Positions 14,193 to 20,397 of a stretch of 20,397 bases of DNA are shown here, piece after piece. Made by a program: the position numbers and the translations under genes. The notes under the pieces were generated by a model. The model made no database searches, had not been told where the DNA came from, and saw only the letters and a list, made by a program, of their open reading frames with translations. The first letter of the stretch is position 1. Each line of letters begins with the position of its first letter. The stretch is from JAGORY01 sp964517585 (GTDB lineage Bacteria > Patescibacteriota > Gracilibacteria > Peribacterales > Peribacteraceae): contig CAZFCB010000024.1 in NCBI GenBank assembly GCA_964517585.1, forward strand, positions 1-20,397. Reading direction: 5' to 3'.

Positions 14193-15710
14193 TTACCTCT
14201 CAACAATCATCGGAGCACTCATCGTGGTGAAGGCACCACGTGTCGAGATAAAGAGCGTCTTGCTTCCACGTGACAGAACGTTGACCGTGGCTTCGCCGTT
14301 TACAAAGTCGAGTGGACTCAGCTCGGAAGGACGAATCACTGCATCACCAAATTCAGCAATAATATAAAGACGACCACCAAACGTAGGTGACCTCACCGTA
14401 TCGCCCTCTTTGTCCACTGCGCGAATAGTGACTTTCTGCCACGTACGACTGAGTTTTCCGGAATGCTGAATCATAAGGTGATCAACGTCAGTCTTTGTGC
14501 CACTTGAAAGCATTGGAGTATGTTCGACCGATGCAGTCTTGACGATATCTTGTACGGTATCAGGCTGAATGATCGGCGCTTCTGGTACTGAAGTAGTATC
14601 TGTGACGATAGGAACTGTAGACGATGGCACTGCTTCCGATACGACTGCGCGAGTGGGCGCACTCGAGGCTATGACAGTTGTGATCCCTGCTTTTGCTCTT
14701 CGTTGTTTGCCACGAGCAGCAGCAAACAGTCTGAGTCTCTCTGACGCTGAAACGTTTGCGACATATTGAATCTGCGCAGGAGCACTCTGACTAACGCTCG
14801 GTGAGTTCGCAATGACCGGTGTTGTATAGTTTTCGTACTTTTGCACGAAGAGCATTGGACTGAGCGTGTAACGAAACAGCCTGTCTTGATAGACCGTACT
14901 ATCCACAGCTTGGACGAAGGACATGCCAGAGGATGCTATCTCAGTACTCGTAAAGGGCCAGTACGGCTGGAAAGGAGCATCGTCCGTATTGATCTGGAAA
15001 TAGAGATGATATCCCGTAGGACCAAAGACAAGCCCTGTATTGCCGACAGTTCCAATATTTTGGCCTTTGTGGACAATCATGCCTTCACTCACAGTGATGA
15101 CGTCCAAGTGAGCGTACGTGGAATAGAGTGTCGTTGTACTATTCCCATCAGGGACATTTGGGTGACGGATGAGGACATGATTCCCAAAACCATTCGACTG
15201 CAGACTGACTTTTTCAACAATGCCATTTGCAATGGAAACAACTGGTGTACCGCGTGGTGCATCAATATCTACGCCTGGATGGCTACCCTGTACCGTATTG
15301 TAACCACCAGCCCACATCGTGGAGTATGCCTGTTTTGCAAGTGTCTGCTCACTTCCTGTAATAGATGCAGTGTTATACACAGGAAGATCACGAAGCGCAT
15401 CCTGTGGCACCTGATTATATGTATGGAGTTCCTTGCTGCCACCATACTTGGCCCACAATTGGTAATCGGGAACCTTTGCAATGGGTGAAACCGTACCAAC
15501 GAACATGATGGCTGCGTCATCCTGAGCCCCGAAGACTGTTTTCCAGAATGCATACCACCCGTGCTGACCGACCATGTTTCCGGTCACAAAAGCGAAGATG
15601 GATAGCGTCGCTACCATGAACGACAGCTTCTGTCGTGCAATCGCAAGGACACGAGGACTTCTAACCTTGTATACTGTCCGCATGCGGAATCCAGTCCGTT
15701 TCGTAGTCAT
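14193..15710 (-). CDS. membrane-anchored M23-like (LytM-fold) protein with degenerate zinc site
   Basis: The ATG at 15710 (505 aa) is chosen over the open frame to 15806: the extra 32 codons run back through the promoter and into the tsaE start. One transmembrane segment (about 27-45) is followed by an outside region. The LytM/M23 core spans about 130-245: HPGVD gives the HxxxD ligands H144 and D148, YAHLD gives H201, and the final HxH motif reads HLYF with H235 but Tyr237 in place of the second zinc ligand. The C-terminal half is a Ser/Thr/Val-rich linker and a beta-rich domain ending near 505. Canonical M23 enzymes cut peptidoglycan cross-links. With Tyr237 this one may be inactive and act as a regulator, like EnvC or NlpD, though altered metal binding is possible. 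Confidence 0.85.
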   Translation of the reverse strand: MTTKRTGFRMRTVYKVRSPRVLAIARQKLSFMVATLSIFAFVTGNMVGQHGWYAFWKTVFGAQDDAAIMFVGTVSPIAKVPDYQLWAKYGGSKELHTYNQVPQDALRDLPVYNTASITGSEQTLAKQAYSTMWAGGYNTVQGSHPGVDIDAPRGTPVVSIANGIVEKVSLQSNGFGNHVLIRHPNVPDGNSTTTLYSTYAHLDVITVSEGMIVHKGQNIGTVGNTGLVFGPTGYHLYFQINTDDAPFQPYWPFTSTEIASSGMSFVQAVDSTVYQDRLFRYTLSPMLFVQKYENYTTPVIANSPSVSQSAPAQIQYVANVSASERLRLFAAARGKQRRAKAGITTVIASSAPTRAVVSEAVPSSTVPIVTDTTSVPEAPIIQPDTVQDIVKTASVEHTPMLSSGTKTDVDHLMIQHSGKLSRTWQKVTIRAVDKEGDTVRSPTFGGRLYIIAEFGDAVIRPSELSPLDFVNGEATVNVLSRGSKTLFISTRGAFTTMSAPMIVER

Positions 15711-15750
15711 TGTCCCAGGGGGAGGGAGATTGATATGAGTTGTTACTACT

Positions 15751-15779
15751 ATGATATTATATTTTACTTCAAATGTCAA
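15751..15779 (-). promoter_or_regulatory. promoter of the M23-like gene, overlapping the tsaE start
   Basis: Perfect -35 TTGACA (15774-15779), 17-bp spacer, -10 TATCAT (15751-15756). TATAAT at 15756-15761 is an alternative hexamer. The leader would be about 34 nt. The -35 sits inside the first codons of the divergent tsaE-HD gene. Confidence 0.6.
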
Positions 15780-16771
15780 TGGGCTCTCTGTGTGTTTTAC
15801 AGGCAAAAGATGAAGTAAAGATGCGAAAATCCGGCTATTCTCTCGCTAAAACGCTGTATGCACCTTCCAAAACGATAGTTCTTCGTGGTGACCTAGGTGC
15901 TGGGAAAACAACGTTTGTGCAGGGTTTTGCTGATGGCCTAGGAATCACAGAAAGAGTAACAAGCCCTACTTACGCTCTAGAACAGCGTTATGGCGAGAGC
16001 GTTCTGTCACACATTGACCTCTACCGGCTGAGCACAGTGCAAGCGAATGAATTCATGCGAACCCTTGATCCTTTTTCTGGTATTCGCATTATTGAGTGGA
16101 GTGATCGATCAAGCGAAATTGAAGCTGATATTGCAATCGACATCACGGAAGAACGTGATGGACGAAACATCATGATTACTTTTTATGATATTCCAACTCC
16201 GACGGAAAGTGAGATCGAAGGATGGATGGAAGACGTCAGTCTACCTCAGCATATTCGTAGACACGTACGAAAAGTCGCCGATATCTCCGGTACCGTCGCC
16301 AACTCTCTCATGGTCCAAGGTCGTGCAGTACGGAAAACTGAATTGAGAGCGGCAGCTCTGTCACATGATCTTTTGCGCTTCGTCGACTTTACGTCCATGA
16401 CAGGTGATGAACTGTATTCTCCTACCCCGAAAGAAACGGACATGTGGATCCACTGTAAAAAAACGTATGGAACACCACATGAGAAAGCGGCAGAAAAATT
16501 TCTCGTCGAACACGGATACTCCGAAATCGGACGAATCGTTCGCACACATCGTGGGCACGGAGTGGACTCGGTACCGGAAACCATTGAGCAGTATGCACTC
16601 TCCTACGCGGATAAACGCGCGATCATCGATACTGCGGTAACGCTCGACGAACGTTTCGATGACTTTGTCATGCGCTACGGAGGCGGCACAGAAAGTGAGG
16701 CCGCTCGTGCGTGGCGAACCGAGATGAAGAGAATTGAGTCATTCCTTTTTTCCGAGGGCGTACCGTTCTAG
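15773..16771 (+). CDS. tsaE: TsaE fused to a C-terminal HD-like phosphohydrolase domain
   Basis: Residues about 5-145 are TsaE (YjeE), the ATPase that supports TsaB/TsaD in making t6A37 of ANN-decoding tRNAs. It shows Walker A GDLGAGKTT (39-47), the switch TSPTYAL (63-69), HIDLYRL (80-86) and IEWSD (107-111). TsaE proteins are usually about 150 aa and stop here. This one continues with about 180 residues resembling an HD domain: H160/H164, the HD pair H198-D199 in AALSHDL, H226, H237, the RTHRGHG stretch (H249, H252) and a late aspartate in SYADKRA (D270). The reading frame is continuous with no stop or gap, so this looks like a true fusion. Start at 15773 or at the third codon. Its stop codon shares the tetramer CTAG with the stop of the convergent membrane-protein gene. 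Confidence 0.88.
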   Translation: MSMGSLCVLQAKDEVKMRKSGYSLAKTLYAPSKTIVLRGDLGAGKTTFVQGFADGLGITERVTSPTYALEQRYGESVLSHIDLYRLSTVQANEFMRTLDPFSGIRIIEWSDRSSEIEADIAIDITEERDGRNIMITFYDIPTPTESEIEGWMEDVSLPQHIRRHVRKVADISGTVANSLMVQGRAVRKTELRAAALSHDLLRFVDFTSMTGDELYSPTPKETDMWIHCKKTYGTPHEKAAEKFLVEHGYSEIGRIVRTHRGHGVDSVPETIEQYALSYADKRAIIDTAVTLDERFDDFVMRYGGGTESEAARAWRTEMKRIESFLFSEGVPF

Positions 16772-17352
16772 AGCGCAGGAATGAGCTCTTTTCGGAGAAC
16801 CTGGACAAGATCCCACTCATGATTGTGGTAGATAAGTGCGGCGAGAATGAGTAACCCCGCACAGACTGCAATCGTACGAAGAGACCACTTCTCGATACGG
16901 TTCAGCCTTCTGCCTAAGCCCGCATGTGTGACATGCATGTAGGTATGCATGTTAAGAACAATCGAAAGCATGTTTTCCATAATACGTACTTTCGGGATCA
17001 GGGTACCGAGTGCACGGAGCACAGTGAGCTGGGACCTCATCATGCCGCTCACTGCCGAAAGCATGTACGTGTGGTTGATGTACACCGCGAACGTGAGGGC
17101 AAGAAGAAACAGCGCAATGTCAGCGATGCTCTCGAGGGCTATTGCCTTCAGAGTCATCCCTACGCTCATTCGATGAAGGTCTCGGTATTTCACAAAATCG
17201 AGCGTCATGTGGCCAATAATCAAGAAGGCGAAAAATCCGAGGTTGAAAACAGCAGCGGAAAGAATGGTCGCAACAAGAAATGCTGCATGAAAAGCAGGTA
17301 CTTCGTCGTGCTCGTATGCAAAGCCTCTGATGGAATGTACAATAGCAGTCAT
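16768..17352 (-). CDS. multi-pass membrane protein of unknown function
   Basis: 194 aa with about four hydrophobic stretches (about 22-38, 40-55, 72-95 and 158-176). Several histidines and acids sit near membrane borders (IGHMTLDFVKYRDLHR, VYINHTYM, MHTYMHVTHAG), which could bind a metal, but I recognise no family. The ATG at 17352 follows the best promoter in the window, which carries an inverted repeat over its -35. Upstream on the same strand is the dockerin/DUF4215 gene, but the strong separate promoter argues for independent control. Confidence 0.6.
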   Translation of the reverse strand: MTAIVHSIRGFAYEHDEVPAFHAAFLVATILSAAVFNLGFFAFLIIGHMTLDFVKYRDLHRMSVGMTLKAIALESIADIALFLLALTFAVYINHTYMLSAVSGMMRSQLTVLRALGTLIPKVRIMENMLSIVLNMHTYMHVTHAGLGRRLNRIEKWSLRTIAVCAGLLILAALIYHNHEWDLVQVLRKELIPAL

Positions 17353-17379
17353 GAAATGTATGTTTGTTTGGCTATGACT

Positions 17380-17407
17380 ATTATAGCATATTTGATAGGT
17401 TTATCAA
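17380..17407 (-). promoter_or_regulatory. strong extended -10 promoter with inverted-repeat operator
   Basis: -35 TTGATA (17402-17407), 16-bp spacer, perfect extended -10 TGCTATAAT (hexamer 17380-17385). The perfect inverted repeat TTGATA-ggtt-TATCAA (17392-17407) covers the -35 and adjoining spacer, so a bound dimer would block polymerase. The leader is about 20 nt. Confidence 0.7.
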
Positions 17408-17468
17408 CTCTGAGCATCTCAGGTCCACTCGTAAAGACGTAAACGTACAAACCGATTGGCAGTACCAC

Positions 17469-19340
17469 TTACGGTACGACCTTCACACTTGTCTGCACGC
17501 CATACCAAGAAACCGAATATGTATCACCATTGAGTTCCGTGATTTCTGCAGACTGAGTTGCAGGTCCTTGAGTATTATTTAGTTGCCGTAAGACATTATC
17601 ATGATTGCTGCCGACAATACGCTTGGCATCATTGATACGTTGAATGGTTGTCGGAAGCTCCTCAAATTTCAGGAGAAGTCGTGGAGCTCCCCATGCACCT
17701 GCCGAGTAGGGAATGGCATAAAGACCCTGATGAAAATACTGAGTCGTCCAGTCCGAACCTTGTAAAGGTAAATTCAGGAGTACAAGTCCTTTATTGCCGT
17801 CCATCCTGCCTGTCTCAAAATAAGTCGGATGAGGATACGGCTCTGAAAGCTTCCACTGACGAGTCGCTGGATCATAATCAGAGCGATAGTAGTTATTCAA
17901 ATATACCAACTTGAAGAAAAGCGAAATGCGTCCACTGTCATCTGCAAAAACTCTTGGAGTCTGTGCTATACCGTTAAAAGACTCAGGATTATTGCTATTG
18001 GAAATGTTTGTATTATTCGGATTGAGTTTTTTCGGCAAGCTCCAACCGTGATCGCGAGTAAATGAACTCACAAGCAAGCTGTCATAGACATCCTGATACG
18101 TGATGTAGTCGTCATACCAAAAAATAAACCCTTCGTCCGGAGATACGATATGGAGTGGGCCTGGGGCGATACGATTAACCAAAGACTGTCGGGGGCCAAC
18201 AGTCCGTAGTTCTTCGATCCACCAATTGCCAGTTTCCTTGCAGGCGTTACTGCAAAAATTGAGATTTTCATCGTCACCATCATCGCAATCTTCATCTGCG
18301 TTAGCATATTGCTCCAAAATGCCATTGCCGCAAGCAGGTGTCACCGAATCGCACGACCCGTCACAGACGAGCTCAAGACTGACTTCGGCAGCATAAATGT
18401 ATGCTTCTGAAGAAGGGAGCGAATTACAATTACTGTAGCACCACAGATTATTCGAAATCTCTAGTTTCGCTTCTGACCACTGTGCAGCACTAATATGAGG
18501 AAGTGGGATGAGATCGACTGCCATCATTTTGTTCGTATCGGAAAAGCTGGGGAAACTAGGCAAAGACACCATCGTCGTTAGAGGAGTAATCCCCTGTTGC
18601 GTTACTGTGACGAGACGAACCTTAAAGTCAAAACCCCATTGTTCGTATATGCCGCGATCACCGACAAGACGCACCTTGATGCCCGTTACATTCCGAAGAT
18701 TCGCAGGCGTTCGCGACAGTGAAATATAACCAGACGTAGGACTCGTCCCAGATGTCACCAGCCTATTTCGCGTATGAATGTAGCCTCCGTTTATCATGCC
18801 GCGAGTTACTGCAACATCCACGCCTTCGCCTATCAGTCGCGCAATTGATTGCGGCGAAGAACTTTCCCACTGAGTCAGCCATCCATCCATTGCAAAGAGG
18901 GTAACCTGCGGCTTTTCATTTCTGCACGATGCCGAACAACCATCACCATTCGTAAGGTTCCCATCATCACACTGTTCTCCGACATCCCTTACGTCATTGC
19001 CGCAGATTGCAAGAAGCAGGGCCCGAAAAGCACGAATTGCAACTGAAATATCGGTCTGATTGACAGTGCCATCACCATTAATATCGAATGCAGGGTCACG
19101 AACTACTACTCGCTGTATCACCTTCACGAGTGCCGTTCGTATTTCTCGTGTCGTTAGGAGATCATCATTATTAACATCAGCCAGCGCCTTCATGTTGAGC
19201 GCGATATCATCCTGCCCCAGAAGATCACCTCGTAAAAATCTGGATCCCGCATACACGGTCACGAAAAGAAGTAGAATGAGGCCGACGATGATCCTTCGAT
19301 ATGACAGAGAGAAGCGTATAGTCACTAAAGCGTAGCACAT
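17469..19340 (-). CDS. anchored cell-surface protein with dockerin-like EF-hands and two DUF4215 repeats
   Basis: 623 aa. An N-terminal hydrophobic segment (17-33) acts as anchor or signal. Two calcium-loop motifs follow: DVNNDDLLTTRE (55-66) and DINGDGTVNQTD (86-97), the arrangement of a dockerin type I module. Two Cys-rich repeats of the DUF4215 type are visible: C113-C139 with GEQCDDGN..NGDGC, and C337-C367 with EDCDDGDDENLNFCSNAC. Between them lies a beta-rich domain of about 190 residues that could bind a ligand. The last 250 residues suggest a beta-propeller-like or sialidase-like region (repeated W/Y/F strands, DDSGRISLFF). The start could also be the GTG at 19325. No cohesin partner is visible, so the dockerin may have another use. 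Confidence 0.75.
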   Translation of the reverse strand: MCYALVTIRFSLSYRRIIVGLILLLFVTVYAGSRFLRGDLLGQDDIALNMKALADVNNDDLLTTREIRTALVKVIQRVVVRDPAFDINGDGTVNQTDISVAIRAFRALLLAICGNDVRDVGEQCDDGNLTNGDGCSASCRNEKPQVTLFAMDGWLTQWESSSPQSIARLIGEGVDVAVTRGMINGGYIHTRNRLVTSGTSPTSGYISLSRTPANLRNVTGIKVRLVGDRGIYEQWGFDFKVRLVTVTQQGITPLTTMVSLPSFPSFSDTNKMMAVDLIPLPHISAAQWSEAKLEISNNLWCYSNCNSLPSSEAYIYAAEVSLELVCDGSCDSVTPACGNGILEQYANADEDCDDGDDENLNFCSNACKETGNWWIEELRTVGPRQSLVNRIAPGPLHIVSPDEGFIFWYDDYITYQDVYDSLLVSSFTRDHGWSLPKKLNPNNTNISNSNNPESFNGIAQTPRVFADDSGRISLFFKLVYLNNYYRSDYDPATRQWKLSEPYPHPTYFETGRMDGNKGLVLLNLPLQGSDWTTQYFHQGLYAIPYSAGAWGAPRLLLKFEELPTTIQRINDAKRIVGSNHDNVLRQLNNTQGPATQSAEITELNGDTYSVSWYGVQTSVKVVP

Positions 19341-19382
19341 AGCTTAAACACAGCAACTGCATTGCAAAAAATCCTAACTCAC

Positions 19383-19538
19383 TTAGCCAGAGATTTTTCC
19401 AAATTGCTGCTGTACATACTCAGTCAACGCCTGCGAGGTGACACCTCTCGAAATAGAGGCTTGAATATCACTCAGAACACTCTGAATATCTGCAGTACTG
19501 ACTGCTGTGACTATCGGAATTGCTCCGGTATCGGCCAA
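19383..19538 (-). CDS. small ORF (about 51 aa) just after rarA, doubtful start
   Basis: An open frame from a TTG at 19536-19538 to TAA at 19383. The frame opens after a TAA about 17 nt upstream of the TTG and contains no ATG. The composition is protein-like: ADTGAIPIVTAVSTADIQSVL, then an amphipathic helix ending EYVQQQFGKISG. The start lies about 14 nt after the rarA stop, so translation could be coupled. It may be a small real protein or the C-terminal remnant of a decayed gene. No function is recognised. An AAAAATC/GATTTTT inverted repeat just after its stop (about 19366-19398) could be a weak terminator. Confidence 0.35.
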   Translation of the reverse strand: MADTGAIPIVTAVSTADIQSVLSDIQASISRGVTSQALTEYVQQQFGKISG

Positions 19539-19551
19539 TAGACGCTGGCCT

Positions 19552-20397
19552 TCATGGTATTACTATTTTGGCTATTTGCCCTTGACGCAAAATTAGCTTC
19601 GCTTGCTCCATTCGCTCCCGAACCTCAGCCTCAAATCCCCTCTCTGACGGTTCATAAAAAGAACGATCACTCGTAAAATCAATCGGAAAGTAGTCCGCGG
19701 AAACAACTGCGCTCTCAGCGTTGTGTGGATACTGATATCCAGCACCGTAACCATGCTCCTTTTTCATCGCTTTCATGGGAGCATTTCGAAACTGTAGCGG
19801 CACTTCCAGGGACGGCGCGTTTGCAACCGCTGTTTTTGCAGCTTCTTTTGCGGTGTACACGGCGTTGCTCTTTGGCGCTTGCGCCAGATAAATACACGCG
19901 TGCGCAAGAAAGAAATCTCCTTCCGGCATCCCAACCATCTCAAATGCCTGCCATGCTGAGACGACGATCTGCAGTGCACGAGGGTCAGCATTACCGATGT
20001 CCTCAGAAGCGAAGATGCACATTCTACGAAACAAAAATCGTGGCTCCTCTCCGGATGCGATCATCTTATACATCCAGAGAAGTGACGCATCGATGTCACT
20101 ACCACGCATGGATTTGATGAACACAGAAACCGTGTCATAGTGATCCTCGCCCTTCTTGTCGTAACGCATGCTTCGCTGGCGAAGAAGCTTCTCTGCATCG
20201 TCGCGACTGATGTTGGTTCCTAGAACGAGTACCGCCATCTCAAGAAGATTCAGCGCGATTCTAGCATCGCCATTGCCGTTTTCGGCGATTTTTTTTAACG
20301 CATCTGGATGCATCTGGATTTTTCCTGCGTATCCATCAGGACTCACAAGTGCACGTTCTAGAATCTTTGTAAGATCTTCGACACTGTGCGGCTTCAG
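19552..20397 (-). CDS. rarA: replication-associated recombination protein RarA (MgsA), C-terminal part
   Basis: The frame stays open to the right edge (the last 17 codons read LKPHSVEDLTKILERAL), so the GTG at 20346 is internal and the AAA+ ATPase core (Walker A/B) lies outside the window. What is visible is the lid and tetramerisation region typical of RarA/MgsA/WRNIP1: YDKKGEDHYDTVSVFIKSMRGSD, then PRFLFRRMCIFASEDIGNADPRAL, and the C-terminal NAPMKAMKKEHGYGAGYQYPHN. RarA acts at stalled replication forks with SSB and RecA. The stop is TGA at 19552-19554. Confidence 0.93.
   Translation of the reverse strand: MKPHSVEDLTKILERALVSPDGYAGKIQMHPDALKKIAENGNGDARIALNLLEMAVLVLGTNISRDDAEKLLRQRSMRYDKKGEDHYDTVSVFIKSMRGSDIDASLLWMYKMIASGEEPRFLFRRMCIFASEDIGNADPRALQIVVSAWQAFEMVGMPEGDFFLAHACIYLAQAPKSNAVYTAKEAAKTAVANAPSLEVPLQFRNAPMKAMKKEHGYGAGYQYPHNAESAVVSADYFPIDFTSDRSFYEPSERGFEAEVRERMEQAKLILRQGQIAKIVIP

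Noticed and set aside
14841..15488. 215-aa plus-strand frame
   Set aside because: Lies fully inside the M23-like gene on the other strand; its product is rich in Cys, His and Arg without domain logic, as expected for a shadow.
15711..15806. N-terminal extension of the M23-like protein
   Set aside because: It would translate the promoter and overlap the divergent tsaE start; the extra residues do not resemble a signal sequence.
16924..17442. 172-aa plus-strand frame
   Set aside because: Antisense to the membrane-protein gene and running across its promoter; low-complexity basic product without family likeness.
1..20397. TGA recoded as glycine
   Set aside because: All genes read through with the standard bacterial code, and TGA ends the 355-aa gene and rarA at the expected places.
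1..20397. CRISPR array, insertion sequence or prophage
   Set aside because: No regularly spaced repeats, no transposase or integrase product and no terminal inverted repeats were found; the baseplate-J-like gene stands alone.

Overview
The window looks like a chromosomal segment of a Candidate Phyla Radiation (Patescibacteria) bacterium, possibly of the Peregrinibacteria/Peribacteria kind. That placement is inference. It rests on a PilB-type ATPase beside large single-anchor secreted proteins, a membrane-anchored baseplate-J-like protein, a dockerin/DUF4215 cell-surface protein, a short helical secreted protein under a two-component system, a divergent phosphoglycerate kinase, and almost no Shine-Dalgarno sequences. 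TGA serves as a stop (for example the 355-aa protein and rarA), so this is not a TGA-glycine lineage. I see no rRNA, tRNA, CRISPR array, transposase or prophage.

Layout. 1-2892 (+): type IV pilus/type II secretion ATPase (probably cut by the left edge), then an anchored FecR/Ig-like protein. 2918-3880 (-): RluD-family pseudouridine synthase, divergent from tyrS (3910-5106, +). 5168-7722 (+): OmpR-type regulator, histidine kinase and a secreted helical protein, closed by a strong terminator. 7755-9286 (-): an anchored 355-aa protein, an 84-aa STAS-like ORF and a 32-aa membrane peptide that end on the other face of that terminator. 9287-9773: a 487-bp gene-free stretch rich in palindromes, with two DnaA-box-like sites. 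9774-13144 (-): baseplate-J-like protein, pgk and a 116-aa unknown. 13165-14175 (+): WecA/MraY-like glycosyl-1-phosphate transferase. 14193-15710 (-): M23-like protein with a degenerate metal site. 15773-16771 (+): TsaE fused to an HD-like domain. 16768-19340 (-): a membrane protein and the dockerin/DUF4215 protein. 19383-20397 (-): a tiny ORF and the C-terminal part of RarA, cut by the right edge.

How it fits together. Most genes serve the cell envelope (pilus motor, glycan precursor transferase, M23 protein, anchored or secreted proteins) or core information processing (TyrS, RluD, TsaE, RarA), plus one glycolytic enzyme. The clearest regulatory circuit is the two-component system. The direct repeat CTTAA-N6-CTTAA lies exactly 11 nt upstream of the -10 box of both the regulator gene and the small secreted-protein gene. 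This suggests autoregulation plus control of an envelope effector.

A second recurring pattern is a -10-like hexamer ending 6-9 nt before the start codon of many genes. It predicts leaderless or near-leaderless mRNAs. It also supports revised starts for the FecR and RluD genes and the reality of a small STAS-like gene between 7861 and 8115.
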